Positions 43,503-50,340 of a stretch of 64,000 bases of DNA are shown here, piece after piece. A program made the translations under genes and the position numbers. Within the stretch, counting starts at the first letter, position 1, and the number at the start of each line of letters is the position of its first letter. The notes below the pieces were generated by a model. That model saw only the letters and a program-made list of their open reading frames with translations. It ran no database searches and was not told the DNA's origin. The DNA comes from Verrucomicrobiota bacterium (lineage in GTDB: Bacteria > Verrucomicrobiota > Verrucomicrobiia > Verrucomicrobiales > Verrucomicrobiaceae). The DNA is taken from contig JANYCZ010000071.1 in NCBI GenBank assembly GCA_025360015.1, positions 62,001-126,000 of the forward strand, in the 5' to 3' direction.

Positions 43503-43533
43503 GGCCCGGCGGCGCAGGCCGCCGGGCCTTTTT
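43503..43533 (+). terminator. Rho-independent terminator after doxX
   Basis: A perfect 10-bp GC stem GGCCCGGCGG / CCGCCGGGCC with a 6-nt loop and TTTTTATTTT after it, 18 bp past the stop codon. Confidence 0.9.
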
Positions 43534-43593
43534 ATTTTCGCGAAGCGCGGCCTTTCAGAGTCCTCCATATCCGCATGTCGTCGCGCAGGCGAC

Positions 43594-43625
43594 AGCAAAG
43601 TGGCCCGCACAGTCCTCTGTGCGGC
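43594..43625 (+). repeat. REP-like hairpin A1
   Basis: AGCAAAGTGGC then stem CCGCACAG / CTGTGCGG around the loop TCCT. Almost identical copies: A2 (46457-46486) and A3 (54209-54238). The 15 bp upstream (TCGCGCAGGCGACAGC) are also shared with A3. Confidence 0.8.
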
Positions 43626-43818
43626 GTCTGGGCCGTCGTGCGCGCTGGGAGCCGTATAAAGCACTTGCGGACCACTAAGAGCGCCAGCCTTCGGCTCGCG
43701 AATTCCGGCGGCCTCCCGCAACGCCAAAGTAGATAGCATTTGCAAAACTGATTCCCTAAAAGCACACGTGGAGACATCTTCCGCCATGTCGTTTGAAAGT
43801 TGAAGGGAGGTTCGATTC

Positions 43819-43870
43819 TGCCGCAAAGGAGCGGAGAAGCAGAGGAAGCAGAGAATGAATTCAATCTCTG
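43819..43870 (-). repeat. Dispersed repeat R, copy 2 (inverted)
   Basis: Minus-strand CAGAGATTGAATTCATTCTC then TGCTTCCTCTGCTTCTCCGC and TCCTTTGCGGCA. Ends two bases before the MITE-like terminus at 43873. Confidence 0.65.
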
Positions 43871-43872
43871 CC

Positions 43873-44168
43873 ATGAATGGCACTCAGTTAAGAACGGTCA
43901 TCGCGGAATGAAGCATTGCAGGCCAAAGAGTCCTCGGCGCGCGGGCCTCCGAGCCCGCAGCACTCCGCAAACACACAACTCCGCAGCCTCCCTGCCGCCA
44001 TCGCTCTCACGTCCCCAAGGTCCTCGTGCTTCCGCTGTTCCGCATGCAGCCACACCCGCTGCGGACTCAGGAGGTCCGCGCTCCTGGAGCGCTTTCTTCT
44101 GCGGTGCCTATTGGCTTTAAGGGAGGCGCGAAAAGGATCGAAGACAGCCTTAACTGAGTGCCATTCAT
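43873..44168. mobile_element. MITE-like element with 20-bp terminal inverted repeats
   Basis: 296 bp bounded by ATGAATGGCACTCAGTTAAG (43873-43892) and its exact reverse complement (44149-44168). The interior has no convincing ORF but many short palindromes (GCGGGC...GCCCGC near 43938; GCGCTCCTGGAGCGC near 44080). The termini equal those at the ends of the IS4-type transposase remnants at 30401 and 31418, so it is probably a non-autonomous derivative of that IS family. Confidence 0.7.
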
Positions 44169-44211
44169 CTCTGCATCTCTGCCACCTCTGCACCTTTGCC
44201 TCTCTGCGGCA
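44169..44211 (+). repeat. Dispersed repeat R, copy 3
   Basis: CTCTGCATCTCTGCCACCTC then TGCACCTTTGCCTCTCTGCG GCA, directly adjoining the right end of the MITE-like element; inverted relative to copy 2 on the left side. Confidence 0.65.
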
Positions 44212-44235
44212 CCCCAAACGTCCTCAAGCTTGCCA

Positions 44236-44265
44236 TATCGGAAATGAGTTTTGCGAACCGCTATA
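44236..44265 (+). repeat. Dispersed repeat S, copy 2
   Basis: TATCGGAAATGAGTTTTGCG followed by AACCGCTATA; compare copy 1 at 28901-28930. Confidence 0.6.
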
Positions 44266-44296
44266 ATTCAAGTGCTCCAGCCACTGATGGACCCCA

Positions 44297-44428
44297 TCAT
44301 GACGCGAGCAGTTCATTGAAAACGTCGTCGTCATTATTCTCCCACACCATCCCAAGCTGTCGCTGCGACTGCGCGAGCCACTCGGACCGTTCCAAATCGT
44401 CACACATGAGTTCCACGACAGTGCGCAT
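44297..44428 (-). CDS. Possible small acidic protein (43 residues)
   Basis: The frame MRTVVELMCDDLERSEWLAQ continuing SQRQLGMVWENNDDDVFNEL and LAS has the character of a real acidic helical peptide, unlike other frames in this intergenic region. It can extend upstream to an ATG at 44491, adding a Gly/Cys-rich stretch of doubtful nature. No homologue is recognised. Confidence 0.35.
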   Translation of the reverse strand: MRTVVELMCDDLERSEWLAQSQRQLGMVWENNDDDVFNELLAS

Positions 44429-44537
44429 GTAAAAAAAGTAGCAGCAGCCGACCTGGACGCAAGCCACCCCACCGCCCCTTTTTGTCCCCACAGCTTTTCT
44501 TGCATTCCTCCCCCAATCAGTGAACCGTCTTCGTCTT

Positions 44538-45404
44538 ATGGCGAAAGTGACTCTCGGCCTGGTTCAAAGCCGGGCTTTTTCAAGCAAGGAAGAAAGCGTG
44601 CAGCAGCATGAACGGCTCATCCGCGATGCCGCAGCCCGTGGCGCGCAGATCATTTGCCTGCAGGAGCTGTTCAACACCCCCTACTTCTGCATCACGCAGG
44701 ACACAGAACTCTTCAATCTCGCCGAGGCCGTCCCCGGCCCCACCACCGACAGACTCGCCCCCCTCGCCAAAGAGCTCGGCGTCGTCATCATCGTCCCCCT
44801 CTTTGAAAAACGCGCCCCCGGCCTCTACCACAACACCGCTGCGGTCATCGACGCCGACGGCACCGTGCTTGGCAAGTACCGCAAAATGCACATCCCGCAG
44901 GACCCCGGCTTCGAGGAAAAATTTTATTTCACCCCGGGAGACCTCGGCTACCGCGTCTGGGACACCAAGTTCGGCCGCATCGGCGTGCTCATCTGCTGGG
45001 ACCAGTGGTACCCGGAGGCCGCCCGCCTCACCGCGCTCATGGGCGCGGAGATCCTGTTTTACCCCACCGCCATCGGCTGGCTGCCCAGTGAAAAGGCCGC
45101 CCTCGGCGCCGCCCAGCACTGCGCCTGGGAGACCGTGCAGCGCGGCCATGCCGTGGCAAACGGCTGCTACCTCGCGGCGGTAAATCGAGTCGGCACCGAG
45201 CAGCAGAGCGAATTCTGGGGCCAGAGCTTTGTTGCAAATCCTTATGGAGAAATCGTTGCAAAGGCCTCCGTGAGCGATGAAGAGATTTTGATCGTGCCGT
45301 GTGACCTGTCTGCGGTGGAAGATTTCCGCCGCATTTGGCCGTTTTTCCGTGATCGCCGCATTGACACTTACGCTCCCCTGACCAAACGCTACATCGATGA
45401 GTAA
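44538..45404 (+). CDS. aguB: N-carbamoylputrescine amidase
   Basis: A 288-residue nitrilase-superfamily enzyme that hydrolyses N-carbamoylputrescine to putrescine, CO2 and ammonia. The catalytic triad is Glu in ICLQELFNTPYF, Lys in GKYRKMHIPQDPGFEEKFYF and Cys in VLICWDQWYPEAARL. The IPQDPGFEEKFYFTPGD and SEFWGQSFVANPYGEI blocks are specific to AguB within the superfamily. ATG 44538 is chosen; an upstream GTG at 44520 adds six residues. It overlaps aguA by 8 bp, so the two enzymes for agmatine use are translationally coupled. Confidence 0.93.
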   Translation: MAKVTLGLVQSRAFSSKEESVQQHERLIRDAAARGAQIICLQELFNTPYFCITQDTELFNLAEAVPGPTTDRLAPLAKELGVVIIVPLFEKRAPGLYHNTAAVIDADGTVLGKYRKMHIPQDPGFEEKFYFTPGDLGYRVWDTKFGRIGVLICWDQWYPEAARLTALMGAEILFYPTAIGWLPSEKAALGAAQHCAWETVQRGHAVANGCYLAAVNRVGTEQQSEFWGQSFVANPYGEIVAKASVSDEEILIVPCDLSAVEDFRRIWPFFRDRRIDTYAPLTKRYIDE

Positions 45405-46446
45405 CGCCTATCCCCAAAACTACCGCCTGCCTGCTGAATTTGAGCCGCAGGAGGCCATCTGGCTTTCCTGGCCTTCCAACAAGGAAAGCTGCCCCAAGAC
45501 TTACCACAAGCTGCAGGACAAGTTCGGCGAGATCGCCAGCACCATTTCCCGCTACGAGCGCGTGCGCATCAATGCCCCGATGCTCAGCCACATGAACATC
45601 CGCCTCAGCATCGCCGACAACGAGGGCGATCTCAGCCAGGTGGACATCTACGAGAACAACACCAACGACGTCTGGTGCCGTGACCACGGTCCGATCTTCA
45701 TCAAGCACAACGAAACCGGCAAGGTCGCCATCACCGACTGGGAATTCAACGCCTGGGGAGGCAAGTTCCCGCCATGGGACCTCGACAACGCCATCCCTGA
45801 GAAAGCCGCTGCTGCCCTCAAAATGGAGCGCTTCACCTCCAAGATGATCCTCGAAGGCGGTGCCATCGAAACCAACGGCAAAGGTACCCTCCTCACCACC
45901 GAAGCCGTTCTGCTCAATCCCAACCGCCACGGCGGCAAGCCCGGCAACAAGGCCGAGGTCGAGAAGGAACTCAAGGCCATGCTCGGTGTGAAAGACATCG
46001 TCTGGTTCAAGAAAGGCATCGAAGGCGACGACACAGACGGCCACGTCGACGACGTCGTGCGCTTCATCCGTGAAGACGCCGTCATCTGCATGGTCGAGCC
46101 CCGTGACTCCGACCCTAACCACAAGGTGCTCAAAGATATCCGCGAGCGTCTGGACGACGTCAAAGCTCCCGATGGCGGCAAGCTTGAGATCATCGAGATC
46201 GAAATGCCCCAGGCCATCGAAATGAAAGACTGGCGTCTCAGCCGTCTTCCTGCCAGCTACGCGAACTTCATGATCATGAACAACGCCGTGATCCTCCCGC
46301 TCTTCGGCCACAAGAAGAAGGACGCCGCCGCCGAAGATAAGATCTCCGAGTGTTTCCCCGGCCGTGAAATCATCTCCATGATGGCCAAGGATCTCGTCAC
46401 CGAAGGTGGCGCATTCCATTGCATCGGCATGCATCAGCCGAAGTAA
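45397..46446 (+). CDS. aguA: Agmatine deiminase
   Basis: A 349-residue enzyme of the guanidino-group modifying superfamily; it converts agmatine to N-carbamoylputrescine, the substrate of the upstream aguB product. Family blocks: FEPQEAIWLSWPSN, NTNDVWCRDHGPIFI, EGGAIETNGKGTLLTTEAVL, NPNRHG, DTDGHVDDVVRFI and YANFMIMNNAVILPLFG. The catalytic Cys is in EGGAFHCIGMHQP, near the C-terminus. With aguB it forms the agmatine route to putrescine; no arginine decarboxylase is in the window. A REP-like hairpin starts 11 bp after the stop. Confidence 0.94.
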   Translation: MSNAYPQNYRLPAEFEPQEAIWLSWPSNKESCPKTYHKLQDKFGEIASTISRYERVRINAPMLSHMNIRLSIADNEGDLSQVDIYENNTNDVWCRDHGPIFIKHNETGKVAITDWEFNAWGGKFPPWDLDNAIPEKAAAALKMERFTSKMILEGGAIETNGKGTLLTTEAVLLNPNRHGGKPGNKAEVEKELKAMLGVKDIVWFKKGIEGDDTDGHVDDVVRFIREDAVICMVEPRDSDPNHKVLKDIRERLDDVKAPDGGKLEIIEIEMPQAIEMKDWRLSRLPASYANFMIMNNAVILPLFGHKKKDAAAEDKISECFPGREIISMMAKDLVTEGGAFHCIGMHQPK

Positions 46447-46456
46447 AAGTGGCTCT

Positions 46457-46486
46457 GCAAAGTGGCCCGCACAGTCCTCTGTGCGG
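46457..46486 (+). repeat. REP-like hairpin A2
   Basis: GCAAAGTGGC, stem CCGCACAG / CTGTGCGG, loop TCCT. Placed immediately after aguA, where it could also protect the 3' end of the mRNA. Confidence 0.8.
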
Positions 46487-46555
46487 TACCCAGCGTGCAC
46501 GCCTGCTCACAACCCGTGCAAAAGAAGGTGTGGACTGCTTTCCGCAACAGCTTTT

Positions 46556-46656
46556 CAGCCGGTAAAATAAGCTGGCAGATTCTAAATATTCAGAGCCCCG
46601 TAACAGTGATGCTGAATATCCATAATGAATAGATAAAGCCGCAAATAAACCGGCTG
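46556..46656 (+). other. Nested inverted repeats upstream of a lipoprotein gene
   Basis: Outer arms CAGCCGGT (46556-46563) and ACCGGCTG (46649-46656) enclose inner arms ATATTCAG (46586-46593) and CTGAATAT (46612-46619). The region is AT-rich and ends about 30 bp before the downstream start. It could be a structured mRNA leader. It does not match a riboswitch I know. Confidence 0.4.
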
Positions 46657-46686
46657 GAGTTTACAAACACTTACTTGGAGGGACGT

Positions 46687-47958
46687 TTGCCGTCAGGTAC
46701 CTTCGTGGCTTCTATGATGGCTCTACGATATCCCGATGTCTCCAATTTGTTCCGCGTGACGGGTGGGCTGCTGGCGCTGCTTCTCATTTCTGCTTGCGCC
46801 CTGCCCGACGAGGCCTTTAAAAATTACTCGGCCGCAAACAAGGTCGGCCAGTGGAACAACGTGCTGGATGCCATCGGTGGCGGCAGTGTAAAACGTGCAG
46901 AGAGCGCAGGCAATGGCCCGCTCTACAACGGCGCAGCCTCCATGAATGTGCCGCGGCTCGCAGGCTCCATCAACGACATCGCCAAGCTGTTTGCCGGCAT
47001 GGACTCCTCCTACAGCCAGACGGCGGCTGTGGCCGCGCACAAACAGCGCATGGACACCCTGTGGGCCACCCACCACAACTCCTTTCGCGTCCCTTTGCAG
47101 ACCTGGGCCAGTGCAGAAATTGCCGACATCAAGAATGCGAACTCCATGTTCTATCCCTTCAGCGGGCCGGACTTTCTCTTCGCCAGCGCCCTTTTCCCCT
47201 CTGCCGAGACCTACGTACTCTGCGGTCTGGAGGCTGCCGAACCCCTGCCTCGGCTGAGTGATCTCTCCCAGGCCGAGATCGACTCCGGCCTCACCGGGCT
47301 GCACAACGCCGTCTCCACCATCATGCATAGCGGTTATTTCATCACCACGGAGATGCGCAGCAGTCTGCAGGCCACACGCTTTCGCGGCGTCCTGCCCCTC
47401 CTGCTGGCCTTCATGGCGCGCACAGGCCACACCGTGGAGTCCGTCGATACCGTGCGCCTGGACAGTGAGGGAAATGTCACCCTGTCCGGCTCCTCGGGGA
47501 ATACCGGCCTCATGATCCGCTGCCGCAGCGGCTTTGGCGCTTCCAAGCGCGTGTTCTACTTCCGCCAGGACCTTTCCAATGGCGGCGTGAGCGAGGGCGG
47601 GTCCTTCCTCACCTTCGTCTCCCGTCTGGGCCGCGTCCCCACCTTCCTAAAAAGCGCCTCCTACCTCATGCATGAAGACGGTTTCTCCAACATCCGCGAC
47701 TACCTGCTGCGCCACAGCAGTGCCATCGTGCAGGATCCCTCCGGCATTCCCTACCGTGACTTCGGCCGCTACGGCTGGAATCTCTGGCTCTATGGCAACT
47801 ATCGCGGCACGCTCAGCCTCTTCCCAGGCTGCCAGCAGCCGGATTTGATCGACGCCTACTCATCCGGACGCTACCCCGTGAAGCCTTTGAACTTCGGCAT
47901 CGGCTACCTCATCAACCCTCAGACCACCAGCCTCATGGTGGCGCGTCCGACCCGGTAA
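46687..47958 (+). CDS. Predicted lipoprotein of unknown function
   Basis: A 423-residue protein with a lipoprotein signal (NLFRVTGGLLALLLISAC). The mature part contains no recognised domain; conserved-looking blocks are SINDIAKLFAGMDSSYSQTA, FYPFSGPDFLFASALFPSAE (tyrosine/phenylalanine-rich) and FGRYGWNLWLYGNYRGTLSL. A good ribosome-binding site GGAGGG (46677-46682) favours the TTG at 46687; the ATG at 46714, which leaves a 27-residue signal peptide, has no such site and is the alternative. It is preceded by the nested inverted repeats at 46556-46656. The FYPFSGPDF motif recurs in uncharacterised bacterial proteins, but I cannot assign a role. Confidence 0.7.
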   Translation: MPSGTFVASMMALRYPDVSNLFRVTGGLLALLLISACALPDEAFKNYSAANKVGQWNNVLDAIGGGSVKRAESAGNGPLYNGAASMNVPRLAGSINDIAKLFAGMDSSYSQTAAVAAHKQRMDTLWATHHNSFRVPLQTWASAEIADIKNANSMFYPFSGPDFLFASALFPSAETYVLCGLEAAEPLPRLSDLSQAEIDSGLTGLHNAVSTIMHSGYFITTEMRSSLQATRFRGVLPLLLAFMARTGHTVESVDTVRLDSEGNVTLSGSSGNTGLMIRCRSGFGASKRVFYFRQDLSNGGVSEGGSFLTFVSRLGRVPTFLKSASYLMHEDGFSNIRDYLLRHSSAIVQDPSGIPYRDFGRYGWNLWLYGNYRGTLSLFPGCQQPDLIDAYSSGRYPVKPLNFGIGYLINPQTTSLMVARPTR

Positions 47959-47980
47959 AGCTGGAAAGCCAGACTTTCGG

Positions 47981-48008
47981 TTGACGGCTCCAAGTCCTCG
48001 GCTAGTAT
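47981..48008 (+). promoter_or_regulatory. Sigma-70-type promoter of rpmB
   Basis: TTGACG (47981-47986), a 16-bp spacer and TAGTAT (48003-48008), 30 bp before the rpmB start. Confidence 0.6.
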
Positions 48009-48037
48009 CGCGCCCCAATTTTTCCCCAGAACTCACT

Positions 48038-48301
48038 ATGGCCACCATCTGTCAAATCACCGGCGTCGGCGTCACCCGCGGCCACCACATTCATCGCAGC
48101 GGTAAAGCCAAGAAAGAAGGCGGTATCGGTCGTCACATCACCAAGCGTGTGAAGCGCTGCATCCTGCCGAACCTTCGCCAGAAGCGCATTTTCGTTCCTG
48201 AACTCAACAAGTTCATCGACGTCAAGCTCAGCGCCCGTGCCCTGAAGACCATCGACAAGAACGGCGCTTACAACGTGCTGAAGAAGGCCGGCCTGATCTA
48301 A
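48038..48301 (+). CDS. rpmB: 50S ribosomal protein L28 (bL28)
   Basis: An 87-residue ribosomal protein: ATICQITGVGVTRGHHIHRS, then KRVKRCILPNLRQKRIFVPE and the C-terminal LSARALKTIDKNGAYNVLKK. The usual bL28 start is C-x-(I/V)-(T/C)-G; here CQITG, with no zinc-binding CxxC. The ATG at 48038 gives the standard length. It has its own promoter and terminator, with L33, its common neighbour, absent. Confidence 0.95.
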   Translation: MATICQITGVGVTRGHHIHRSGKAKKEGGIGRHITKRVKRCILPNLRQKRIFVPELNKFIDVKLSARALKTIDKNGAYNVLKKAGLI

Positions 48302-48325
48302 TCAGCCGCTCTAAACTTTCCCATA

Positions 48326-48354
48326 GGCGGATCTGGTAACAGATCCGCCTTTTT
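48326..48354 (+). terminator. Rho-independent terminator after rpmB
   Basis: Perfect 10-bp stem GGCGGATCTG / CAGATCCGCC, loop GTAA, followed by TTTTT. Confidence 0.92.
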
Positions 48355-48367
48355 CATACCCGCTCGC

Positions 48368-48427
48368 AAAGTACTCCCAAACTTTAGTTCGTTCCGGAAA
48401 GTACTCATGAACTTTAGTTCATTCCGG
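48368..48427. repeat. Tandem 30-bp duplication
   Basis: AAAGTACTCCCAAACTTTAG TTCGTTCCGG (48368-48397) is repeated with four changes at 48398-48427. The unit itself contains the partial palindrome CTTTAG. Confidence 0.75.
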
Positions 48428-48605
48428 AAAGGCACGGAGCTACCCCGCGCAAGGTGAAGCACCCCGCGCTTCGCCCGCCGTAAGATCACCCTCTCCTCAA
48501 TGATTGATATCCGCCTGAGTGCCCACCGGTGGTGAAACCGCTGCCTGCATGGAAGCCGGTCGCGAGTCTGCGCGCGCCATGACAGGACAAACGTACGGCA
48601 GGAAG

Positions 48606-48637
48606 GTAGGGCGGTTGGTCCCCAACCGCCGTCGAGC
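48606..48637 (+). repeat. REP-like hairpin B3
   Basis: GTAG followed by GGCGGTTGG / CCAACCGCC around a TCC loop, then GTCGAGC as in B1. Confidence 0.7.
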
Positions 48638-48708
48638 ATCCCTTGGTCCCCTTTTCGGAAACGCTGTAACTTCACTCGCGCATCGCGCAGTGAAAATCCA
48701 CCCGCTGC

Positions 48709-49440
48709 TCAATGATGATGTCCGCCGGAGATCGTAGTGCTGCTGCCGTGGATCGCCACACCAGGAACGATGCCGTTGCTCTGCTGGCCGAAGAAAACCG
48801 GCGCATTGTTGTTGGCATTGGTATAGCCCAGCGTCGGACTGTAGCTCACCCCGGGAAACCCATAGAACGTCGTGCCGTTCCCCTGCGGCACATAAACACC
48901 ACCCGTGCCCGGGATGATCGAAGGGACTCCAGGATTGCTCCAGCCGCGAGTGTGTGACATGCCGTAACCATGGTGGCGGCCGCCATAGCCAAAATTGTTT
49001 CCGTTGCCGATCTGCCCCAGCCCCAGCACAGGTGCCAGGCTGCGCATGTAGTTACCATTCGGCTGTTGCAGGTACACCACCGGCTGCTGGGAGGCATAGC
49101 GGGCCTGCGCGGCGATCATCGCCTCCGCAAGCTTGGTGTCACGCTCACGCTTGGCCTGCGCAGCTTCCTTGCGTGCCTGGGCCTGCTCTTTTTCATATGC
49201 ATCCGCTTTCACGGCATCATAGCCCAGCGCATTGCGCATGGACTCGGACAAGTCTGAATACAGCACCTTCGCCACTCCCTTGCTGTGCGAGAAGGAAATC
49301 CCATCCGGGTCGCGTTTAACGATCTTGCACCGCTCATAGACTTTACCTTGGGCAGTCTCGATGGTGGTCGGCTCAAAGGCAGTCGCTGCAACCGTGAGTC
49401 CCAATTGAATCATGACAATCAGAAGTGAGAGCGTTTTCAT
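48709..49440 (-). CDS. Secreted SHD1-like protein with His-rich tail, paralogue 1
   Basis: A 243-residue exported protein. A signal peptide (residues 1-21) is followed by a compact segment TAQGKVYERCKIVKRDPDGI and SFSHSKGVAKVLYSDLSESM, which is the SLA1-homology-like pattern. Next is a helical Ala/Lys/Glu stretch (KEQAQARKEAAQAKRERDTK), then a long Gly/Asn/Tyr-rich low-complexity region and a final SGGHHH. The paralogue at 49513-50241 has the same order. The polar low-complexity half suggests an exposed or assembling protein, and the His tail possible metal binding; both are inference. Confidence 0.7.
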   Translation of the reverse strand: MKTLSLLIVMIQLGLTVAATAFEPTTIETAQGKVYERCKIVKRDPDGISFSHSKGVAKVLYSDLSESMRNALGYDAVKADAYEKEQAQARKEAAQAKRERDTKLAEAMIAAQARYASQQPVVYLQQPNGNYMRSLAPVLGLGQIGNGNNFGYGGRHHGYGMSHTRGWSNPGVPSIIPGTGGVYVPQGNGTTFYGFPGVSYSPTLGYTNANNNAPVFFGQQSNGIVPGVAIHGSSTTISGGHHH

Positions 49441-49512
49441 AATATTTGTGGATATGACTATAATACGCGCCTGATGCCAGCTTTTATTGTTTCGGATGTG
49501 CGAAGGATCGCC

Positions 49513-50241
49513 TTAATGATGATGGTGTCCGCCACCACCCCCAAAACCACCGCCTCCAAAACCCACATGGATGCCATGACCGATGGACAACGAAGGACCG
49601 TACCCGCCTCCTCCATAGTAGCTGCCATAGTAGGGGTAGCTGCCAGATGAATAGCCCCCGTAATAAGGGTAGCTGCCGTAGCCGTACCCGCCATACGGGT
49701 AGCCATAGCTGATACCGGAATAACCGCCGCCATACCCGCTGTATCCGTATCCCCCATAACCAAAGCGTGAGTAGCTGCCGTTGCTATAGGACGTACCCCC
49801 TACCGCTGGGCCCGTGATGGGGCTGCCCACCCACGAAGGAGTTGGCGAATTCGCCGCCGGTGTCGCCACTCGGCTCGCAGTTGCCAGATAGCTAGCCTCG
49901 GCCATCCGTGCCTGCATCAGCTGTTCTTGCATGACGATCTCCTGCTGTTTTTTCCGCTCCTGCTCAGCCTGACGCAGTGCAGCCTGCTCTTTCTGATACT
50001 CCGTCTCCGCCTTCGGATCGTACCGAAACTCCCTGCGCAGATTCTCCGGAAGGTCAGCGAAAGAAATTTTAGCCGCGCCATCCCGGTGCGTGAAGCTGAC
50101 GCCGTCAGGATACACACGCATGATCTGACACTCGTAGAACGACTTGCCGTAACGCGTCGTGATGGTGCCGTAGTTCTTCGGGGCGGCGCTGGCCGGGACC
50201 ACGCTGAGCAGCAGGGCGATGAGCAGAACAGATCGTTTCAT
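49513..50241 (-). CDS. Secreted SHD1-like protein with Gly/Tyr/Ser-rich region and His tail, paralogue 2
   Basis: A 242-residue exported protein with the same design as its neighbour 72 bp downstream: a signal peptide (MKRSVLLIALLLSVVPASA), a segment RYGKSFYECQIMRVYPDGVS with FTHRDGAAKISFADLPENLR, a charged coiled region (YQKEQAALRQAEQERKKQQE), then about 100 residues of GYGGYGYSGYGGGYSGI-type repeats (period about 5-8, Gly/Tyr/Ser) and a terminal GGGGGHHHH. The Tyr/Gly repeats resemble adhesive or beta-forming low-complexity sequences. I chose the ATG at 50241 for the signal peptide. No enzymatic motif. Confidence 0.72.
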   Translation of the reverse strand: MKRSVLLIALLLSVVPASAAPKNYGTITTRYGKSFYECQIMRVYPDGVSFTHRDGAAKISFADLPENLRREFRYDPKAETEYQKEQAALRQAEQERKKQQEIVMQEQLMQARMAEASYLATASRVATPAANSPTPSWVGSPITGPAVGGTSYSNGSYSRFGYGGYGYSGYGGGYSGISYGYPYGGYGYGSYPYYGGYSSGSYPYYGSYYGGGGYGPSLSIGHGIHVGFGGGGFGGGGGHHHH

Positions 50242-50340
50242 GAGGGACCTCCGATGGGGATATTCAATACGACAACGGAGGCAGGGCCGCCGTTGCATAC
50301 TAATTAAACGTCAAATCTCAAAAAACATTCAGCCCCGGTC

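Larger units (their letters stand above)
43535..44296. other. Repeat-rich intergenic region between doxX and aguB
   Basis: About 760 bp without a gene (1 kb up to aguB if the small ORF is not counted). It holds hairpin A1, two R repeats in opposite orientation flanking a 296-bp MITE-like element, and an S repeat. Open frames across it lack protein character. Confidence 0.6.
48302..48708. other. Intergenic region after rpmB
   Basis: 407 bp with the rpmB terminator, a 30-bp tandem duplication and hairpin B3; no gene seen. Confidence 0.6.

Noticed and set aside
43888..44217. 109-residue minus-strand frame across the MITE-like element
   Set aside because: It begins in one R repeat and ends in the terminal inverted repeat; no protein-like pattern.
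48298..48675. 125-residue minus-strand frame after rpmB
   Set aside because: Built over the rpmB terminator, the 30-bp tandem repeat and hairpin B3; Arg-rich and without family resemblance.
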